Below, one piece after another: positions 44,375 through 57,335 of a stretch of 64,000 nt of DNA. The position numbers were made by a program, and so were the translations under genes. The notes beneath the pieces were generated by a model that was not told the origin of the DNA, did not search any database, and was given only the letters and a program-made list of their open reading frames with translations. The stretch is from Lepidonotus clava (taxonomy: Eukaryota; Annelida; Polychaeta; Phyllodocida; Polynoidae): assembly GCA_936440205.1 (NCBI GenBank), contig OW387135.1, positions 27,010,792 to 27,074,791 on the forward strand, written 5' to 3'. The number at the start of each line of letters is the position of its first letter. Positions within the stretch are counted from its first letter, which is position 1.

Positions 44375-46825
44375 CATTTAAGTATACATATTTTACATTC
44401 TTATATTCTAAGTACAGCACATCACATTTTGCAGCAATATGAGGTAAAGTTTACGTCATAAATTATAAAATAATATTCATTTTACATCAATTTGAATTAT
44501 ATTGTACATCGAGGTATATTTGTAGTCAAACCTACATTATCAGTCTAATACCAGTCATATGCCCTGAGATTTCATTGAACAGGATTGATTAATGGGTTTC
44601 CTTAGAGGTAATTATTTTCAGGGAGAGATATTAGTGAATTGTGACCCAACGAAGGGAAAGGATACCCCGAGGTTATTATATTTTCTATCCTAAGAATAAT
44701 ATTTTAAAAGGAGATATGGGCAGATTTGTGAAAATAGTGAAAATATTTCATTAAGCCAACTTTTTGTGTAGAATTCAGCTATCCTACTCAAATCATTCCG
44801 TTCCAATGCAATATTGCCCTATTTGGAATGTCAATAGAACGTTTTAATTTTGAAAATTCATACCATTCCTTCCATTTGATTTCCATGGAAACTAGATCTT
44901 AGGAAAATTGAGTAAAATTGGTCCACATATCAAAAACTATTCCTTTTGGTACTTCCAGTGACAGTAGAATGAAAATATCAGGTATAGATATAATTTTTCA
45001 ATAAGCGAGGGATACTAGGAATTTCATCATTTTCCTGCATTATGACCATCACATGTTTGAAGGGACATAACTCATCACATTTGGACATGTTTACTATCAT
45101 TTGAAAGCTGGGAAACTGCTCTACAACACTGGAATTAAGTAAATCCCGTACAGCATCTTTTCCCCTCGTCTGGTCACAATTAACCTAAACTTTATATTAA
45201 ATTTTGATTACTAAAGTATGCTGAATAGCTTGTCGACTTAGGTAGAAAAATGCTATGGCTTAAGGAAAGGTTTGTTTAGTATGAGGGAGAAGCTAGTGGA
45301 TAGTAATTTTATTTAGAAGCCTTCCATTTTTCTTTGTGTTAACTGTAGATAATTTCTATCCTTTGGCAAACATCATGTTTCCATGATAATGAAGATAATT
45401 TGCCATAGACACACCTATTCATGGTAAATCAACTAAGAGTTGTCTCCAAAAAGGGTGTGATGTCACAGAACATTGTAATAACATAGCAAAGCAAAATAAA
45501 ATGTTATTAGACATCGCAGAACATTTTCGTTTGGTCCAGCCTTGGCTGGAGTAGCTTAGGTGTGAGACAATAATTTTAATTTTCTTAGAATAAAAATTAC
45601 ATTCATAACTTAGGCCTAACATTTTACATATCAGATCAATGTAGTAAGTGTACCAGCATAAGTTTGGCAAGGGGCTGGCACCAAGTTTACAATGGGCTAA
45701 AACTCTAATGAGTGGTGACATCAGCAGATGGCCAAAAGAAATAATTATAGTAGGTTGGTGGCATTTGCAGCTCAGACATCCACCTCCATTTGACTGCTGG
45801 CCATTGGAGAGGATGGAGTATTACTGTAAGCATTTGGAGGTGGCACACGCCTACTGGAATACACGGTGAAGTATACTTATCTTAGAGCTATAATGTATGT
45901 GAAGAACCCTTAGTCTGAATAACAGCACATCTTGATAATCATAAATATATCTATCAATGATATGGTTCAACTCATACAGATATAGGCCATAAGTTGACTA
46001 CAAACAAGATAAACAGCAGAGCAATATTTTCTTTTTGAAGATTGCTCCAATATTAATGTTTAGAACATTGCACCTTTTTGACTGATTGGGAAGCTCATTT
46101 TTCAGGCTTATCATTGGATATTCAAAAGGCACAATTAGTATAATTTGATATCAACTTAAGAAGAATAAATACAATACCTGAATTTTTTTGAATGTGTTTA
46201 GCCCTGATGCCAACACTATACTATCACATCATAGGATAAGCCATTTTTGGTATAACTTTGAGCATTAGCTTAGCTTTAGGCCCATAGATCACTCTACTGC
46301 AAATGCTTAATCGATGTAGGCCTATGTAAAATCCTCCGATGGTATCGATCACATGAATGGGCTGAGATTAATGTCACCTTTAAGAATAGGCCTCAAGAAA
46401 GTAACAAGTGGACCAGGCAGCTGAAAAATATGAGAAGAGATGTAAATACATGTAAAGCATGCCGTAGACGTACCAATTGATTAAATTATCACCTGAAGAA
46501 GCATTTAACCAATATTAGCTTCCTATATTATCATAATATAGGGCCTAATGTAAGCCCATAATTATCATGGGTTAAATGTATGTTTTATATTCATCTTATA
46601 TTCAGACAGAGTTAGACACTTATAAAGAATATGTGCACAAAGTCTAACTTTTAAGTGAGGGGAATTCACATTGTACTGATTATTTGTTTGCTTTACAAAA
46701 AAAAACCTGAAGTTTTATATTCCAATGCACGATGTGACATGAAACCCTCTAGTTCTTATCAATTTTTAGTAGTTCATGTATTGACATTGGTACACCGATG
46801 TAATGATTATGACTATCAATAAAAA
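44375..46825. other. Intergenic, no gene recognised
   Basis: AT-rich. GAGGTAATTATTTTCAGGGAGAGAT near 44607 and GTCGAC..AAAAATGCTATGG near 45233 echo 39893-39985, so an older split repeat is spread here. No coding support. Confidence 0.45.
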
Positions 46826-47998
46826 CTAACTAAATGCCCCATGAAAAGCCATACATGTACTTACCCAGGATTTAAAACATGTGTCCAATCGGAACCAATC
46901 GCCTAGTCGGCGGTAGACCTGTGCCCGGCCCTCTCTGTGGCGTGCCTGTAAGGTCTGACAGAGGTCACACCAGTACTGGCCATCCTTGAGCAACAACCGG
47001 TGAGTCCTGTGCCACCTCATGTAACTCATGTACAATTTTTCATCATTGCCCACCTTCATCAGGTAGTTGGCTAGGTGCTTTGGGGACGTGAAGTCCGCCG
47101 TGTTGATGTAGGATCCAGGTGGAGCCACCTTGGTGTAGTTCCCGCCCCCTCTGACAACGGGGATAATGCCGAGTTTGTAGGTCCTCCATAACTTCTCTGT
47201 AACGTAGTCCCTGCAGTTGGAGTTCTCAAAGGCAAGGTAGAATTTATATTTCGAAAGACATTCGGCCTCACGCCAGCGGGGGCATTTCAAACGGCCCCTT
47301 TTCTCACAAAAGCCAAAGACATCAACTGGAATGTGGTTTTGAAGCTCTCTAACGTAATCTTCCCGACTATTGTCACTGTAGCAATTGCTAACTGCCCAAG
47401 CGACGCTGGACGTTTTGCTAGCAAAGGAACTCTTTTTAATCAGTTCAATGTTGTCCTTTTTGGTGCCATTGGTGGTTTTACCGTAGAATACGGGGACGTC
47501 TGAGTCCGAGCGCACCATACTCGTCCAGTTGAAGACGTTATCATACTTGTCCATATTTAACCGGGTTTTGGTTGGACATTCTGTGTTTTGAAGAATCCAC
47601 ACCTGATGGGGATATCTGATGGTTGGCAAATCTTCTCCGTGCTCATACAAATTTACTGCATGTATTAACACAGCATCGGCATATTGTAGTTGAGATCTGT
47701 TATGACTGAATGTGCAGGTTTTGCAGCAGTGTTTACCTGTCGATCCGTAGAAACCATACCACCCTTGATAGGAACCAAAGAATTTTGACCACAAGAGAAT
47801 AAGTTTCTTGCTTTTCTCACCGCGCCGCGTCTGGTTTTGGTGGACGACATCATATTGGAAAATATATGGTTCTTTCATTTGACTGTATTCAGTTTTAGTG
47901 AAGGTTCCTGGCCAAATGTAATACTGACTCAACAGAAATAGAGATGTTACTATTATGATCAAGAAAACTCGCCGGATTAGCGTCGGAGCCAGCTTCAT
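46826..47998 (-). CDS. Alpha-1,3-fucosyltransferase (GT10), intronless
   Basis: 390 residues. It is a type II Golgi enzyme layout: short cytosolic N-terminus, one membrane anchor (about 11-27, VFLIIIVTSLFLLSQ), a stem, then the catalytic region. The GT10 signature is clear at 225-272: DVFGFCEKRG, KYKFYLAFENSNCRDYVTEKLWR. The upstream WILQNTECP segment is where related enzymes have their first conserved block. The enzyme transfers fucose from GDP-fucose to N-acetylglucosamine in glycans. Potential N-glycosylation sites occur at NRS, NWT, NGT and NYT. Length is normal and the frame is intact. The coding part is one exon, as in many animal members. A CTTTTATTAGTTCCAG sequence just upstream of the ATG may be the acceptor of a 5' untranslated exon. 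Confidence 0.92.
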   Translation of the reverse strand: MKLAPTLIRRVFLIIIVTSLFLLSQYYIWPGTFTKTEYSQMKEPYIFQYDVVHQNQTRRGEKSKKLILLWSKFFGSYQGWYGFYGSTGKHCCKTCTFSHNRSQLQYADAVLIHAVNLYEHGEDLPTIRYPHQVWILQNTECPTKTRLNMDKYDNVFNWTSMVRSDSDVPVFYGKTTNGTKKDNIELIKKSSFASKTSSVAWAVSNCYSDNSREDYVRELQNHIPVDVFGFCEKRGRLKCPRWREAECLSKYKFYLAFENSNCRDYVTEKLWRTYKLGIIPVVRGGGNYTKVAPPGSYINTADFTSPKHLANYLMKVGNDEKLYMSYMRWHRTHRLLLKDGQYWCDLCQTLQARHREGRAQVYRRLGDWFRLDTCFKSWVSTCMAFHGAFS

Positions 47999-48001
47999 AG
48001 T

Positions 48002-49444
48002 CTACAGGGTGTTTCCGCACCTCCGATCTGGAACTAATAAAAGGCATAATTATTACATCTTTTCAATAAGGTGGCGCCTTTTGGGGAGTTTTCTGTGCTA
48101 AACCTATGTTAAAATTAACCCAAAAGTCTCAAAAGTTAGGCAGAGTGTGGGACTCGCAGCTTCGTGGATAAATGTCTAGTTCATGGGAGACTTGTGTAAT
48201 AAACTAGAAATCTGAAGATTGTCGGCCAGAAACTGGCAGAAATAAGAACCCTGATAAGGAGAATGCTGTCCAATTCATTCTGCAGCACTGACCACTAGTC
48301 TTGGTGCAGAGTCAATTGACAATTGGTGCCCAGTCAGATGGTCAAGTACCTTTGCCTATTAGTAGTGTGTGGAATGTGTATTGGTAGGGCAGGGGGAGAA
48401 GGGGTAATTGTGGTTCTGCTGACTGAGGACCAAAACAAGGGGTGGCAAGTGGGGTGGTCATTATCGGGGGGGAGGGGTGATTGTCCTAATGGGCCATTGT
48501 AAGTCGGTGGCCGGTGGCCGGGGGTGGGGGAGAGAGAGAGAGGGGAGCCAGTCAAGGCCAAAGGATATTTGGATTTCTGTTTCTTTGTTTGCCCTTACTA
48601 AAATTGGAATTAAAATCAATTTGAAATGAAGATATGTTACATAATTTAGTAATGATAAATCAAATGCTTATCAATGAAAATAGTTTGAAAATCTATACTT
48701 TATTTAAGCATTTGTCAGATATAACCACATGAGTACATTTATTGGAAACAACAAATTAATGTTGTTTTCATTGCAACCTGGGGGGGAGGGGGAGGAGGGG
48801 GTTGGAAGGCAGCTGTATACACCCCCACCACCACCACCTTTCCTTATATAGCCTGTCCCTGCTGCAGGGTGTGGCTACAAGGAGTGATTTACAGGCCAGG
48901 GGGACCAATGAGATCACTGCTGGGGTGGGAGAGAGCCAACCAATTCAACCCCCTCACCACCAGTGACCAGCCAGGGCGACCAATGAGAACAGTGCTGAGG
49001 TGGGAGGGGGCTCACCAATTAAACAATTACTCGGTCCACTGGTCCTCAACAATGGACCCAATTCAAAAACAGACCTATACCGCTGTTGCGTTGGTCCCTT
49101 AATACCTACACAATGCATACTTTCAAGTCACCACCGCAACAAAAAAAGTCTACATAAAGAACACTTAGACATCCTTAAATGGTGTTATTTCATAGCAGAA
49201 TTTCCTGGCAACAAAATGATAATATGTATTGAACATTTTAGAATGTATAATACATCGGGTTTCACAACAATTTATAGAAAATGGATGTGACTTTGTGTGT
49301 CTTATTTGTGTAGCTATAATTTCCTTAATACCTTTGTAACATGAAAATCAGTTTTTTGTCTGTTTTTCTATTCTCGTTTTAGGATCTGTATTAGATGTTT
49401 GCATCTGACATCTCATTGTCCAGAAAGTAACTGGGCACCACATT
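48002..49444. other. Upstream region of the fucosyltransferase; low-complexity and minisatellite
   Basis: G-rich and GA-rich runs at 48380-48545 and 48780-48810. At about 48893-49025 a 75 bp unit occurs twice (GGCCAGGGGGACCAATGAGA.. GGTGGGAG..CCAACCAATT), each with CCAAT words. No gene. Confidence 0.5.
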
Positions 49445-50812
49445 GGTGAGTAGTGTAAAAGGGGGGGGGGGGGTTCTGGGACAGTTTTATCGACATTTTG
49501 CAATGCTATCTCTATGGGGGTGGATAACCTCCCCAGCATCTGTCGGTTAACCTCCCCAACCCCCTCCCCCTGCTTTTATCAGCATTAAAGTTCAGTGTGA
49601 TGTAAAAAATAACGGTCTTATCACCAGAGATAAACAAGACAACTGCCTTTGACCTCTGCAGGTGTATAGGTGAACTTTATTGACCTAGATAATATATGGT
49701 GAAATTAGGGGATTTTGTTTGATAAGTAAGTAATCATGTAAGAGGTTGTTAGTTTCATGCATAGAAATACACTACTGACAATGCTTGCCATGTGAAGGTC
49801 ACATCATATCAAACATCTCCTACCTACCCCTACAGAGTGGGTCCACCTAATGTTTTCCCTTCTTTCCTATAACCTACAATATTCTATCTATTTACATCGG
49901 TCAGATATGTATAGCTATCTAACACTACAGAATTGGTCCAATTAATGATTCCCCCTCTTTAGTATAATATTTTAAGACTTCTACCTAGATACTAGATATA
50001 AAAGTACTAGGTGGGTTTGCCTCTCCTGATTATTTACATGACTAAAATTTTGAACTTGAAGGTATTTCTAGAATATTCTACCAAGATTTATTCTTCTTCT
50101 GGGTGAGTCCACCTTCTGTTTCCTCCCCATTGTTAGTACAAGTTTAGACATGATCATTGATATTAAACCCCAGCATTCTACTGCATTCTTTTACCAACTT
50201 AATATATGTTGAAATGAATATGAGAGCAGAGAAATATGATGTCATTTTTAATCAATTAGAATCATTGTAACAATAAGACTCAAATACTTTTCAAAGTACC
50301 CGTATGTATGACCCAGAAGCCTGATCAGTTTGACTGTGAGATAAGGGTCCCCCGCCAGAGTGTACCTTATCAGTCGGCATGACCAAGGTCTGGTTATATG
50401 GCTGCATTGTGTTATTATCAGGTATTTGACCTCTTGGCTAGACAGCATTATTATCGGTGGTCCTAATATTGTTGTTTTGTGACCTAGGTGTCGTATTATT
50501 ATTGCCAGTTCTCTTGAGTCTAATCTTGTTCTCTCGATTTAATCAATCATACCCCAGTAAAAGTATCAATTATCTCTCCATGGCCTCCAAGGGCATGCTA
50601 TGAAATATTTCTTACATACCTGGCATTTTCTTAGCCATGTCTCACATATCTTGTTTCTTACATCACACTGAACTTAAATGCTTATAACAGCAGGGGGAGG
50701 TAAGGGGTTGGGGAGGTTAACCAACAGATGCTGGGGAGGTTAACCACCCCAATAGCATTGCAAAATGTCAACAAAACTGTTCCAGAACCCCCACATTTAC
50801 ACTACTTTGGTG
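49445..50812. mobile_element. 1.37 kb foldback element with about 155 bp arms
   Basis: The left arm 49445-49604 and right arm 50658-50812 are complementary. Shared blocks include GACATTTTGCAATGCTAT, CCTCCCCAGCATCTG, GGTTAACCTCCCCAACCCC, CCCTGCTTTTAT and AGTTCAGTGTGATGTAA. The interior segment 49613-49760 recurs at 56035-56200 outside the element. No ORF. Confidence 0.8.
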
Positions 50813-51685
50813 ATCATTTTGAAACTACATCATTTCACATTTCAAAAACCTTTAAATCATATATTTTACAATGAAAACCTTTATTATTGCATTATCAGGA
50901 GCAGATACAAGATTTTGGTAGGGGGTTGTCCGCATATTATATAGGCTAAGTACTAAAACATTAAGCATCCGCATGCACATGTACAACGTTATTCTCTTTG
51001 TCAAGTGTAAGGCCCCATCTAAAGGAGGTGGGGATCAGGACCCCATAGACTCCCCTAGATCCGCTCCAGTTTATAACAAAGAGGAATCGAATAGAGAGCC
51101 CTGGGGTTCTTTGATAACATAGTAAGACAAGAATATTATATTAAATGAGCCTTGGTCGAATTTCTAAAGATAAAAAATAATTACAACAAACAAATTCGAT
51201 GTAACGTTGGCCAAATAACCACAGTTTGTATCTCCAAAATAATCTCTTTTTTTTCTGTTATTGAAAAACATTTCCTGGTCCCCTAAACTTTGTAGAAATT
51301 TTGGGTTTTTTAAATTTCGAAATTTCCTTGGAATGCTATAAGTGAATAAACAAAGGTCGTATCTGCTCTGCCTTATTTTTCACTGAGCAACCAAAGTTTG
51401 TATCTGATTAGAAAAATGGTGTGAATATAGTTTTTTGAACAAAATATTATGATTTTGATTAATAATTCTATTACATAACTATTAACAAGGCTATATGACA
51501 GAACAAAAAAGTATAACTATTATTATTATAGCAAATTTATCTATATAATACCTGTAGTTAAGAAATACCAGCTGCGACCTTTGCTTACTAAACAAATTAT
51601 TTGGGTGTCGATTAACCAAAAGTTGTATATGACCTGTACTTTCGGTTCTTTCGGTCCTTTCATTATAAAAGTCACAAGTAGAATT
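50813..51685. other. Intergenic; possible short GGAGCAGAT element
   Basis: AGGAGCAGATACAAG at 50898 and CTAGATCCGCTCCAG ending near 51069 may be ends of the repeat family at 59353/59757. Otherwise AT-rich. Confidence 0.35.
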
Positions 51686-51791
51686 ATCACAATTGAATTA
51701 TTTGAGTATCATTTAACTATATTATACTCAAATAATTCAATTGTGATTATTTGAGTACCATTTTATGATACTCAAATAATTTGATTGTGAT
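51686..51791. repeat. Compound palindrome of TCAAATAATT words
   Basis: ATCACAATTGAATTATTTGA at 51686 is mirrored by TCAAATAATTCAATTGTGAT ending near 51739, then again by TCAAATAATTTGATTGTGAT ending at 51791. It can fold into a long AT-rich hairpin or cruciform. Confidence 0.8.
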
Positions 51792-54147
51792 TTTAATAAT
51801 TATGAAATGGATAAGAGTACATTGCCACATCATGTAAAACATTATTTCGTATTTCTAGAGTCGAAAACTTTTCATTGATAAGCATTTAATTGGAAATGTT
51901 TACTTGATGCGACCTTTGGTTACTCCCATAATATTACATTTTCTCTAAAAGATTGAGTAACCAATGGTGGTATATAACGTAAAGGTGGACTGCACAGGTT
52001 CATGGGAAAGGTGTATGGCCCACTTGTCAACCATGTAGGCCATGAAAAGTCATGCTTGACCCCCCACATGAAAAGTCATGCTTGACCCCCCACAGGATGT
52101 AGTGCCAAAGGTGTGCCCATGCGCAGTCCAGGACCCCCAAATACAGTTTACCACATGGCTATGTGTAATATGGGCTATATGTACTGACCACCACCACTCC
52201 TGCTGTCATAAACAGCTCAGGGAGGGGTATAAGAAAGGGCTACTACTAGGTCCAAGTACTGAGTGACCTATCACTCACCCACCTGGGACTGCCTAGCTGC
52301 AGGTGAAAGTGGTGGTCCTCATTTGAAGGGGTAGGGGCTGTTTAGCTCAGGCATTGGTTATGTAACCTACTTCTAGCTTCTCACACTGCCTGATTCTAAC
52401 AACAATTGGAGGACAATACCATTCAACAGGTGAACATGAAATTGTGTAACCGGTCATTCAGAACAAAGAGAACTCAATGGTTAAAGACATGACTGATTGA
52501 GGAAAGTCCCCACTGTAAGCTACTATACTATATAGATATAACTAGGGACTCCAAAAAACATGTTGATAATCCATATTTTAGTGAAATATTTTAATTATAA
52601 TTTCAAAAACATTCCATCACAGTACCACAATTGCATTATGGGTAATTTGCCACATGAAGTCCATTTCTTAAGGTGGGTCAGAATAAGCAACAAGCCATTG
52701 TTACCATGGCAACAACATAAAGAATGTTTGGGTTTCAGAAACTTTTTTTCCAAGTATTCTGACAAAAGCTCTAGTCTTTCCTATTGTGAAAACTGCTAGT
52801 CGATTGAATATCTGTCTGAGAAGTTATCAAATTTTGTGACGATAAGAAAAACTGATAATTTTTGATTGAATTAGTGTTTGGTTTAAGAAGGCATAGTGTT
52901 GAAGCATATCATCAAAATGAGAGTTGTTTTATATAACCTGGATAGGGATAGTCAAACAACCATATCTCAACCTCTATCAGGAATATTTGAAAGTGGTTTG
53001 CACCATTTCAAAGAGGAGATAGTGAATACATGATTGCATGGTTTACCTTATATGGGCATGTGACGTCATTTGGCGAGTAAATTTCATTCTCTCAAGAGCA
53101 TCCTGCAAGACATTAGTCCAGTTGGTGTAATCACCAGGGTGGCCTCGTGTGTGCTCGCAAGTGCGGAACCGTGTAATCGTGTATTCCGAAACAGGTTCTT
53201 ACCCCAATAGGACACCATTTAACATGTTTGGTGGCACATGGTTGAACATCACCTTTGCATCCGTGCCAGTATGTCAGCAAAAAAAGCGGGATACCTTAAT
53301 ACCCCTTAGAATAGGAAGCAATTGTAGAGTCAGTGTGGGCAATCCCGTCCACTTTGGGACCATATTGCCCCGAATCCCTGGCACCCGGTTGTCAGCCCCA
53401 CAACACCCTGTAGTTGTCATCACATGCAAAAAGTGACGAACCACTGACCAGTCATTACTAACAACCAGTGTACACCGGTGTATTTCTTCATAATTACCCA
53501 CACCGACTCTAGAAACAAATGCGTTTGATAAATGAAAAATAATGGGGGCAGACAGGTGTGGGGCTAATCACTGACAAACTACGTCATGATCACTTAGGTA
53601 TTACCTCTGACATCTCTTGAACCCTAAACCCATAGGTCTATTTGCTCACAAAGGGGCACGCCCTTAAGCTTTCTTTTTCTTTCTGCAATTCCCAAATCCC
53701 ATGTAAGTTCCCAGACAGATGCCCTACCTGGTTATGTCCTCAATCGGCATCGCTGCCCGTGGATACTGGTTTCTCCAAAGTAGACTGAATGATATGTAAA
53801 TCCAGCATTGCGCCTCTGTAACCTTACCATGATGCTTCCAACCTCCATTGATGGCAGCAGTCACTCTGAGTGGTGCATGGAGCGGGATGGCCGCTTACAT
53901 CGATCCCAAGTACAGGTGTGTTCAGGCAGGTGGGCTGGGGGCGTTTGGAAACACCTGAATCTGGAAGCCCGGGTAACCTATATTCATAGGGACGCACCTT
54001 CAGGTGATCATCTGGAAATTGACGTGAGTGTGCTGGTCCGATGAGCTGCATAAAGCTCATGCAATCACAGCGATGATTTTGTTTAATAGCGTCATTTTCT
54101 TTTTTTAAGGATGGGTAAGGTTTAAGCCTGTCTGTCCCTTTGTCCTG
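51792..54147. other. Intergenic; diverged third TATACCGC-family copy
   Basis: At about 52030-52155 an internal word (AAAAGTCATGCTTGACCCCC, present twice in tandem) and CCCATGCGCAGTCCAGGACC recall the MITE interior at 18820-18880, but the ends have decayed. No gene recognised; the 95-residue ORF at 53149-53436 shows no family. Confidence 0.45.
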
Positions 54148-54493
54148 GGGGGCGGACCAAAAAACATCCACGATTTCTCGTATCTATGATTTCAAGCCCA
54201 CGAGAATAATTTCAGGCCCACGAGAAGAAAATTCTTCCCCAAAAACATCCACGAGAATTTTTGGACATTACAATTTCTTGAAAAATCATACTAAAATAAG
54301 TCCTAGAATGTACCTTTTTACTTTAAATGCTTTTAAAAGTTTGTTAGAAGCACATTTGGACACTTTAATGGTTGAAAAAAATTAATTCTATGTCACGAGA
54401 ATTTAAACATCCACGAGATCAAATTATGTGATCGTGGGTATTTTAACTCCTCGTGGCACAGAATTCTCGTGGATGTTTTTTGGTCCGGCCCCC
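54148..54493. mobile_element. MITE with GGGGGCGGACCAAAAAACAT ends
   Basis: The left tip GGGGGCGGACCAAAAAACAT plus CCACGA is mirrored at the right end. The interior repeats CCACGAGAA and its complement many times. 346 bp, no ORF. Confidence 0.85.
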
Positions 54494-55239
54494 AAGTGTT
54501 TGCTATATCTGACGAGTAGTCATGTTTTCCATACGTGAAGTAGGCCGATGTTGTGTCGTCTAGAGCAGAAAGGACGCGCCTACATTAACAAAGTCCCGGT
54601 GTCCCCTCCAGAAGCGCCAGTTTGACACAGAAATATATGACATTTGACTAATCCCAAACCCAATTGGGTATTACAGTATAGTTTATAAATGTAATAATCG
54701 AATAAACATAATATTAGTATAACAAAGCAAAAAGTATCTATACCTTACAATAACTACAGTTGATCCTCACAGTACAACAAACACAAGCAAACTGGTTATT
54801 TCTGTGTGGTCGGAGCCCCTTTGTATAGGCCCGAGGCCAAACTAATTATATATATAAAAGATACATGTAATTATGTTTCCGGTGGACTGGGTGAGTACAA
54901 TTGAGGTCATCTGGGTGGTCAGAAATCTTTTCTTTAATTTCTTTTTTTTCACCTTGGCTGTCCAGCAGAAACAAAATGATTTTTCAGTGTTGCCTGAGGT
55001 GAATAGGATCCAGACAAACAACAATTAATAGGGCCCGTGGTATATGAATAATTATGTCAGATATAGCCGTTGTCTGTGGCTGCACTTGATATATCCACTC
55101 GGCTTCCACATACAGTCACAGACTCGTGCTACATCTACCACATAAACGACTTAACGGAGGGGTCTGAGAAGGATATGATAGTCTTTTCTGACCTGTTCCA
55201 AGAGAATAGGAAGAATAGTCGATATGGGCCATTGCAACT
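54494..55239. other. Intergenic, no gene recognised
   Basis: Holds one copy (55112) of the ACAGYCACAGA..CTACCACATA word shared with 1723 and 56588. Otherwise AT-rich. Confidence 0.4.
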
Positions 55240-55440
55240 AAGGGCCAGTCATTACGGTCCATCTGAAAAGTCATCTGAGAAATCATTATTGTCCAACTGA
55301 AAAGTCATTATGGTCAACCTGTGAAGTTGTTATGGTCCACCTAGAGGCCATTATGGTCTGCATGGAAATTCATTATGGACTACCTACAAAGTTGCTATGG
55401 TTCATATGGGAAGCCCAGAATGGACCAACCTGGTGGTCAT
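55240..55440 (+). repeat. Imperfect tandem array of GTCATTATGGTCCACCTG-like units
   Basis: About eight degenerate units of 22-30 bp with the theme TCATTATGGTCCACCT(G)AAAAG. The complement of the same theme forms an array at 56330-56510. Confidence 0.7.
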
Positions 55441-55888
55441 TAGGCCTATGACCTAACTAACCATTCGGGCTTCTCATTATCAAAAGTATGGTAAGTACAT
55501 AATGTTGTTTATTTACCAAAATTGTATTAATATTTTTTCATTTCATGTGTACATATGTTCAGTACACTGAAAGGAGTCTCATATTTAGAGTGTACAGATC
55601 AAAATAAATGAAAACAATAAATACCCATCGGAAAGCATAAAAAAAATATATCTGATTAAAGCACATGTACTGTATTACATGATAGTGATGTTTCCTATCG
55701 TATGGACCCTAAAATTAATTAATTAACATGGAATATACATGGACTTAAGAAAATCGGTCCAGAATCGGTCCAAAATCGGCCCAAAATTATTAAACAGGTT
55801 TAATAATTGTGTCGGACCATCGTCGGTTGGAAATCGGTTGGTCTCACAAGTGTCGGTTGGAAATCGGCTGGAAAAAATCGGTTGACAT

Positions 55889-56010
55889 GATCCACGTTGC
55901 GATATTTTCCAAAGTGAACCGATTTCCAGCCGATTTCCAGCCGATTTCCAGCCGATTTTGGAGATAGAAAATATTTTGAAAATCGGTTCAATTTTGTCGC
56001 AACGTGGATC
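55889..56010. repeat. Inverted repeat GATCCACGTTGCGA with AATCGGTT/CCAGCCGATT arrays
   Basis: GATCCACGTTGCGA (55889) and TCGCAACGTGGATC (56010) bound a segment with three tandem CCGATTTCCAG units. Upstream (55755-55885) the complement CGGTTGGAAAT recurs. Probably a MITE or part of one. Confidence 0.6.
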
Positions 56011-56034
56011 ACCGCCTTAATAGGCCAGATTAAT

Positions 56035-56200
56035 GGTCTTATCACTAGAGATAATCAAGACGACTGCCTTTGACCTCTGTGTGTGTTATATGTGAACGTT
56101 TTAACTTTATTGACCTAGATAATTCAATTATGGTGAAATTAGGGGATGCTGTTCGATTAGTAAGTAGTCAGGTACATTAGTTAGAGGTTGTTATAGTTTA
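56035..56200 (+). repeat. Copy of the interior of the 49.4 kb foldback element
   Basis: Shares CTTATCAC(T/C)AGAGATAA, CTGCCTTTGACCTCTG, CTTTATTGACCTAGATAAT and GGTGAAATTAGGGGAT with 49613-49760. Confidence 0.75.
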
Positions 56201-56329
56201 ATGAATATTTTCACACTACTGTGGCCTTTCTGGCAGTATTGGTAATGCCTATCATAGCCATACCAAATGAATCATGCATGTTCAGTAGGTTGATTAATTC
56301 AATAACATTTTCTTGTTTTAACCATTTCT

Positions 56330-56510
56330 TCCATAATCTTTTATGATGGAACATAATGACTTTTATGATGGAGCCTATCAACTCAACAGTGGTCTGGCCC
56401 ATAATGACTTTGCAGTGGACCACAGCTGAACTGGGTTTTAATTGTTCTTTGCAGTGGACCCTAAATGACCTGGGCCATAACTGCACTGGCCCATAATGAC
56501 CCTACACCCT
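56330..56510 (-). repeat. Inverted counterpart of the 55240 array
   Basis: CATAATGAC and GCAGTGGACC words recur four or five times; on the minus strand they read GTCATTATGGGCCA and GGTCCACTGC. Confidence 0.65.
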
Positions 56511-57074
56511 TCTGAGTCGATATGGATATTTTGGACTGGAGGTATCTGACAAGTTGTAGTTTTCGTTTTGATCACTTTTTATCGCAGACAGCCACAGAGT
56601 CGTACTTTATCTACCACATAGCTACTAGATCTATGTAATATTATACAGATCAGACATCTTCTAGTGGGCTAGTCTGGCACAGTAACCGAACGGTAAGTGC
56701 TACCACTTAATATAGATTACAGAAAAAAAATACCTCTCCCTTTCAAACCTTTAATGATCAGAAACAAAAGGTCACATAGGCCTACTCACAGCCAGTTGGG
56801 AGGCCAGAGAAGTGTAACAGGAAAACTTTGTGCTGTCCAGTTTGTATACATGCTACGGTGTCTGACATTGCCTTGGGTAACCAGCTAAAAAGTGACAGTT
56901 GACCTCTTGTCTAGAGACCAAGATCTTTTAAAACAAAGATCTCGGTATGTTGAGACATTTGTAAATAGGAGACACACCCTTTATGTACAGCAACATGACC
57001 TCTAACGTTGTTTTAAGTCCCTGACTCAGAGGGTGCCCCTTACAACATTAGATATTCAGGGTAGATATGTGAAG
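56511..57074. other. Intergenic, no gene recognised
   Basis: Contains the 56588 copy of the word shared with 1723 and 55112. No ORF of note. Confidence 0.4.
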
Positions 57075-57170
57075 GTAAACCGCCGCGGAGGCGGAGGTTA
57101 TGCTATATAACCTCTGAGGCGTCAGCCGAGGAGGTTATATAGCATAACCTCTGCCTCCAAGGCGGTTTAC
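57075..57170. repeat. 96 bp hairpin GTAAACCGCC..GGCGGTTTAC
   Basis: Arms of about 40 bases pair almost fully (GTAAACCGCC, GGAGGCGGAGGTTATGCTA, TATAACCTC and complements) around a 15-base loop. It shares the ATAACCTC word with the array at 57741. Confidence 0.85.
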
Positions 57171-57335
57171 GAGCTTATACTACGTCCCATAACCCTAAGA
57201 TTCATAACTTTATTATGATTCAGGCAATTATTTGATGATATGTGCATGTTTATAATATATTATATGCACACCTAGACCTCATCTACATATAGGCCGCTAT
57301 GATACCAGAGGAGAAAGTGCACAGAGCTCCCACGA

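Noticed and set aside
53149-53436. 95-residue plus-strand ORF
   Set aside because: No recognisable family, no splice context and no conserved pattern.
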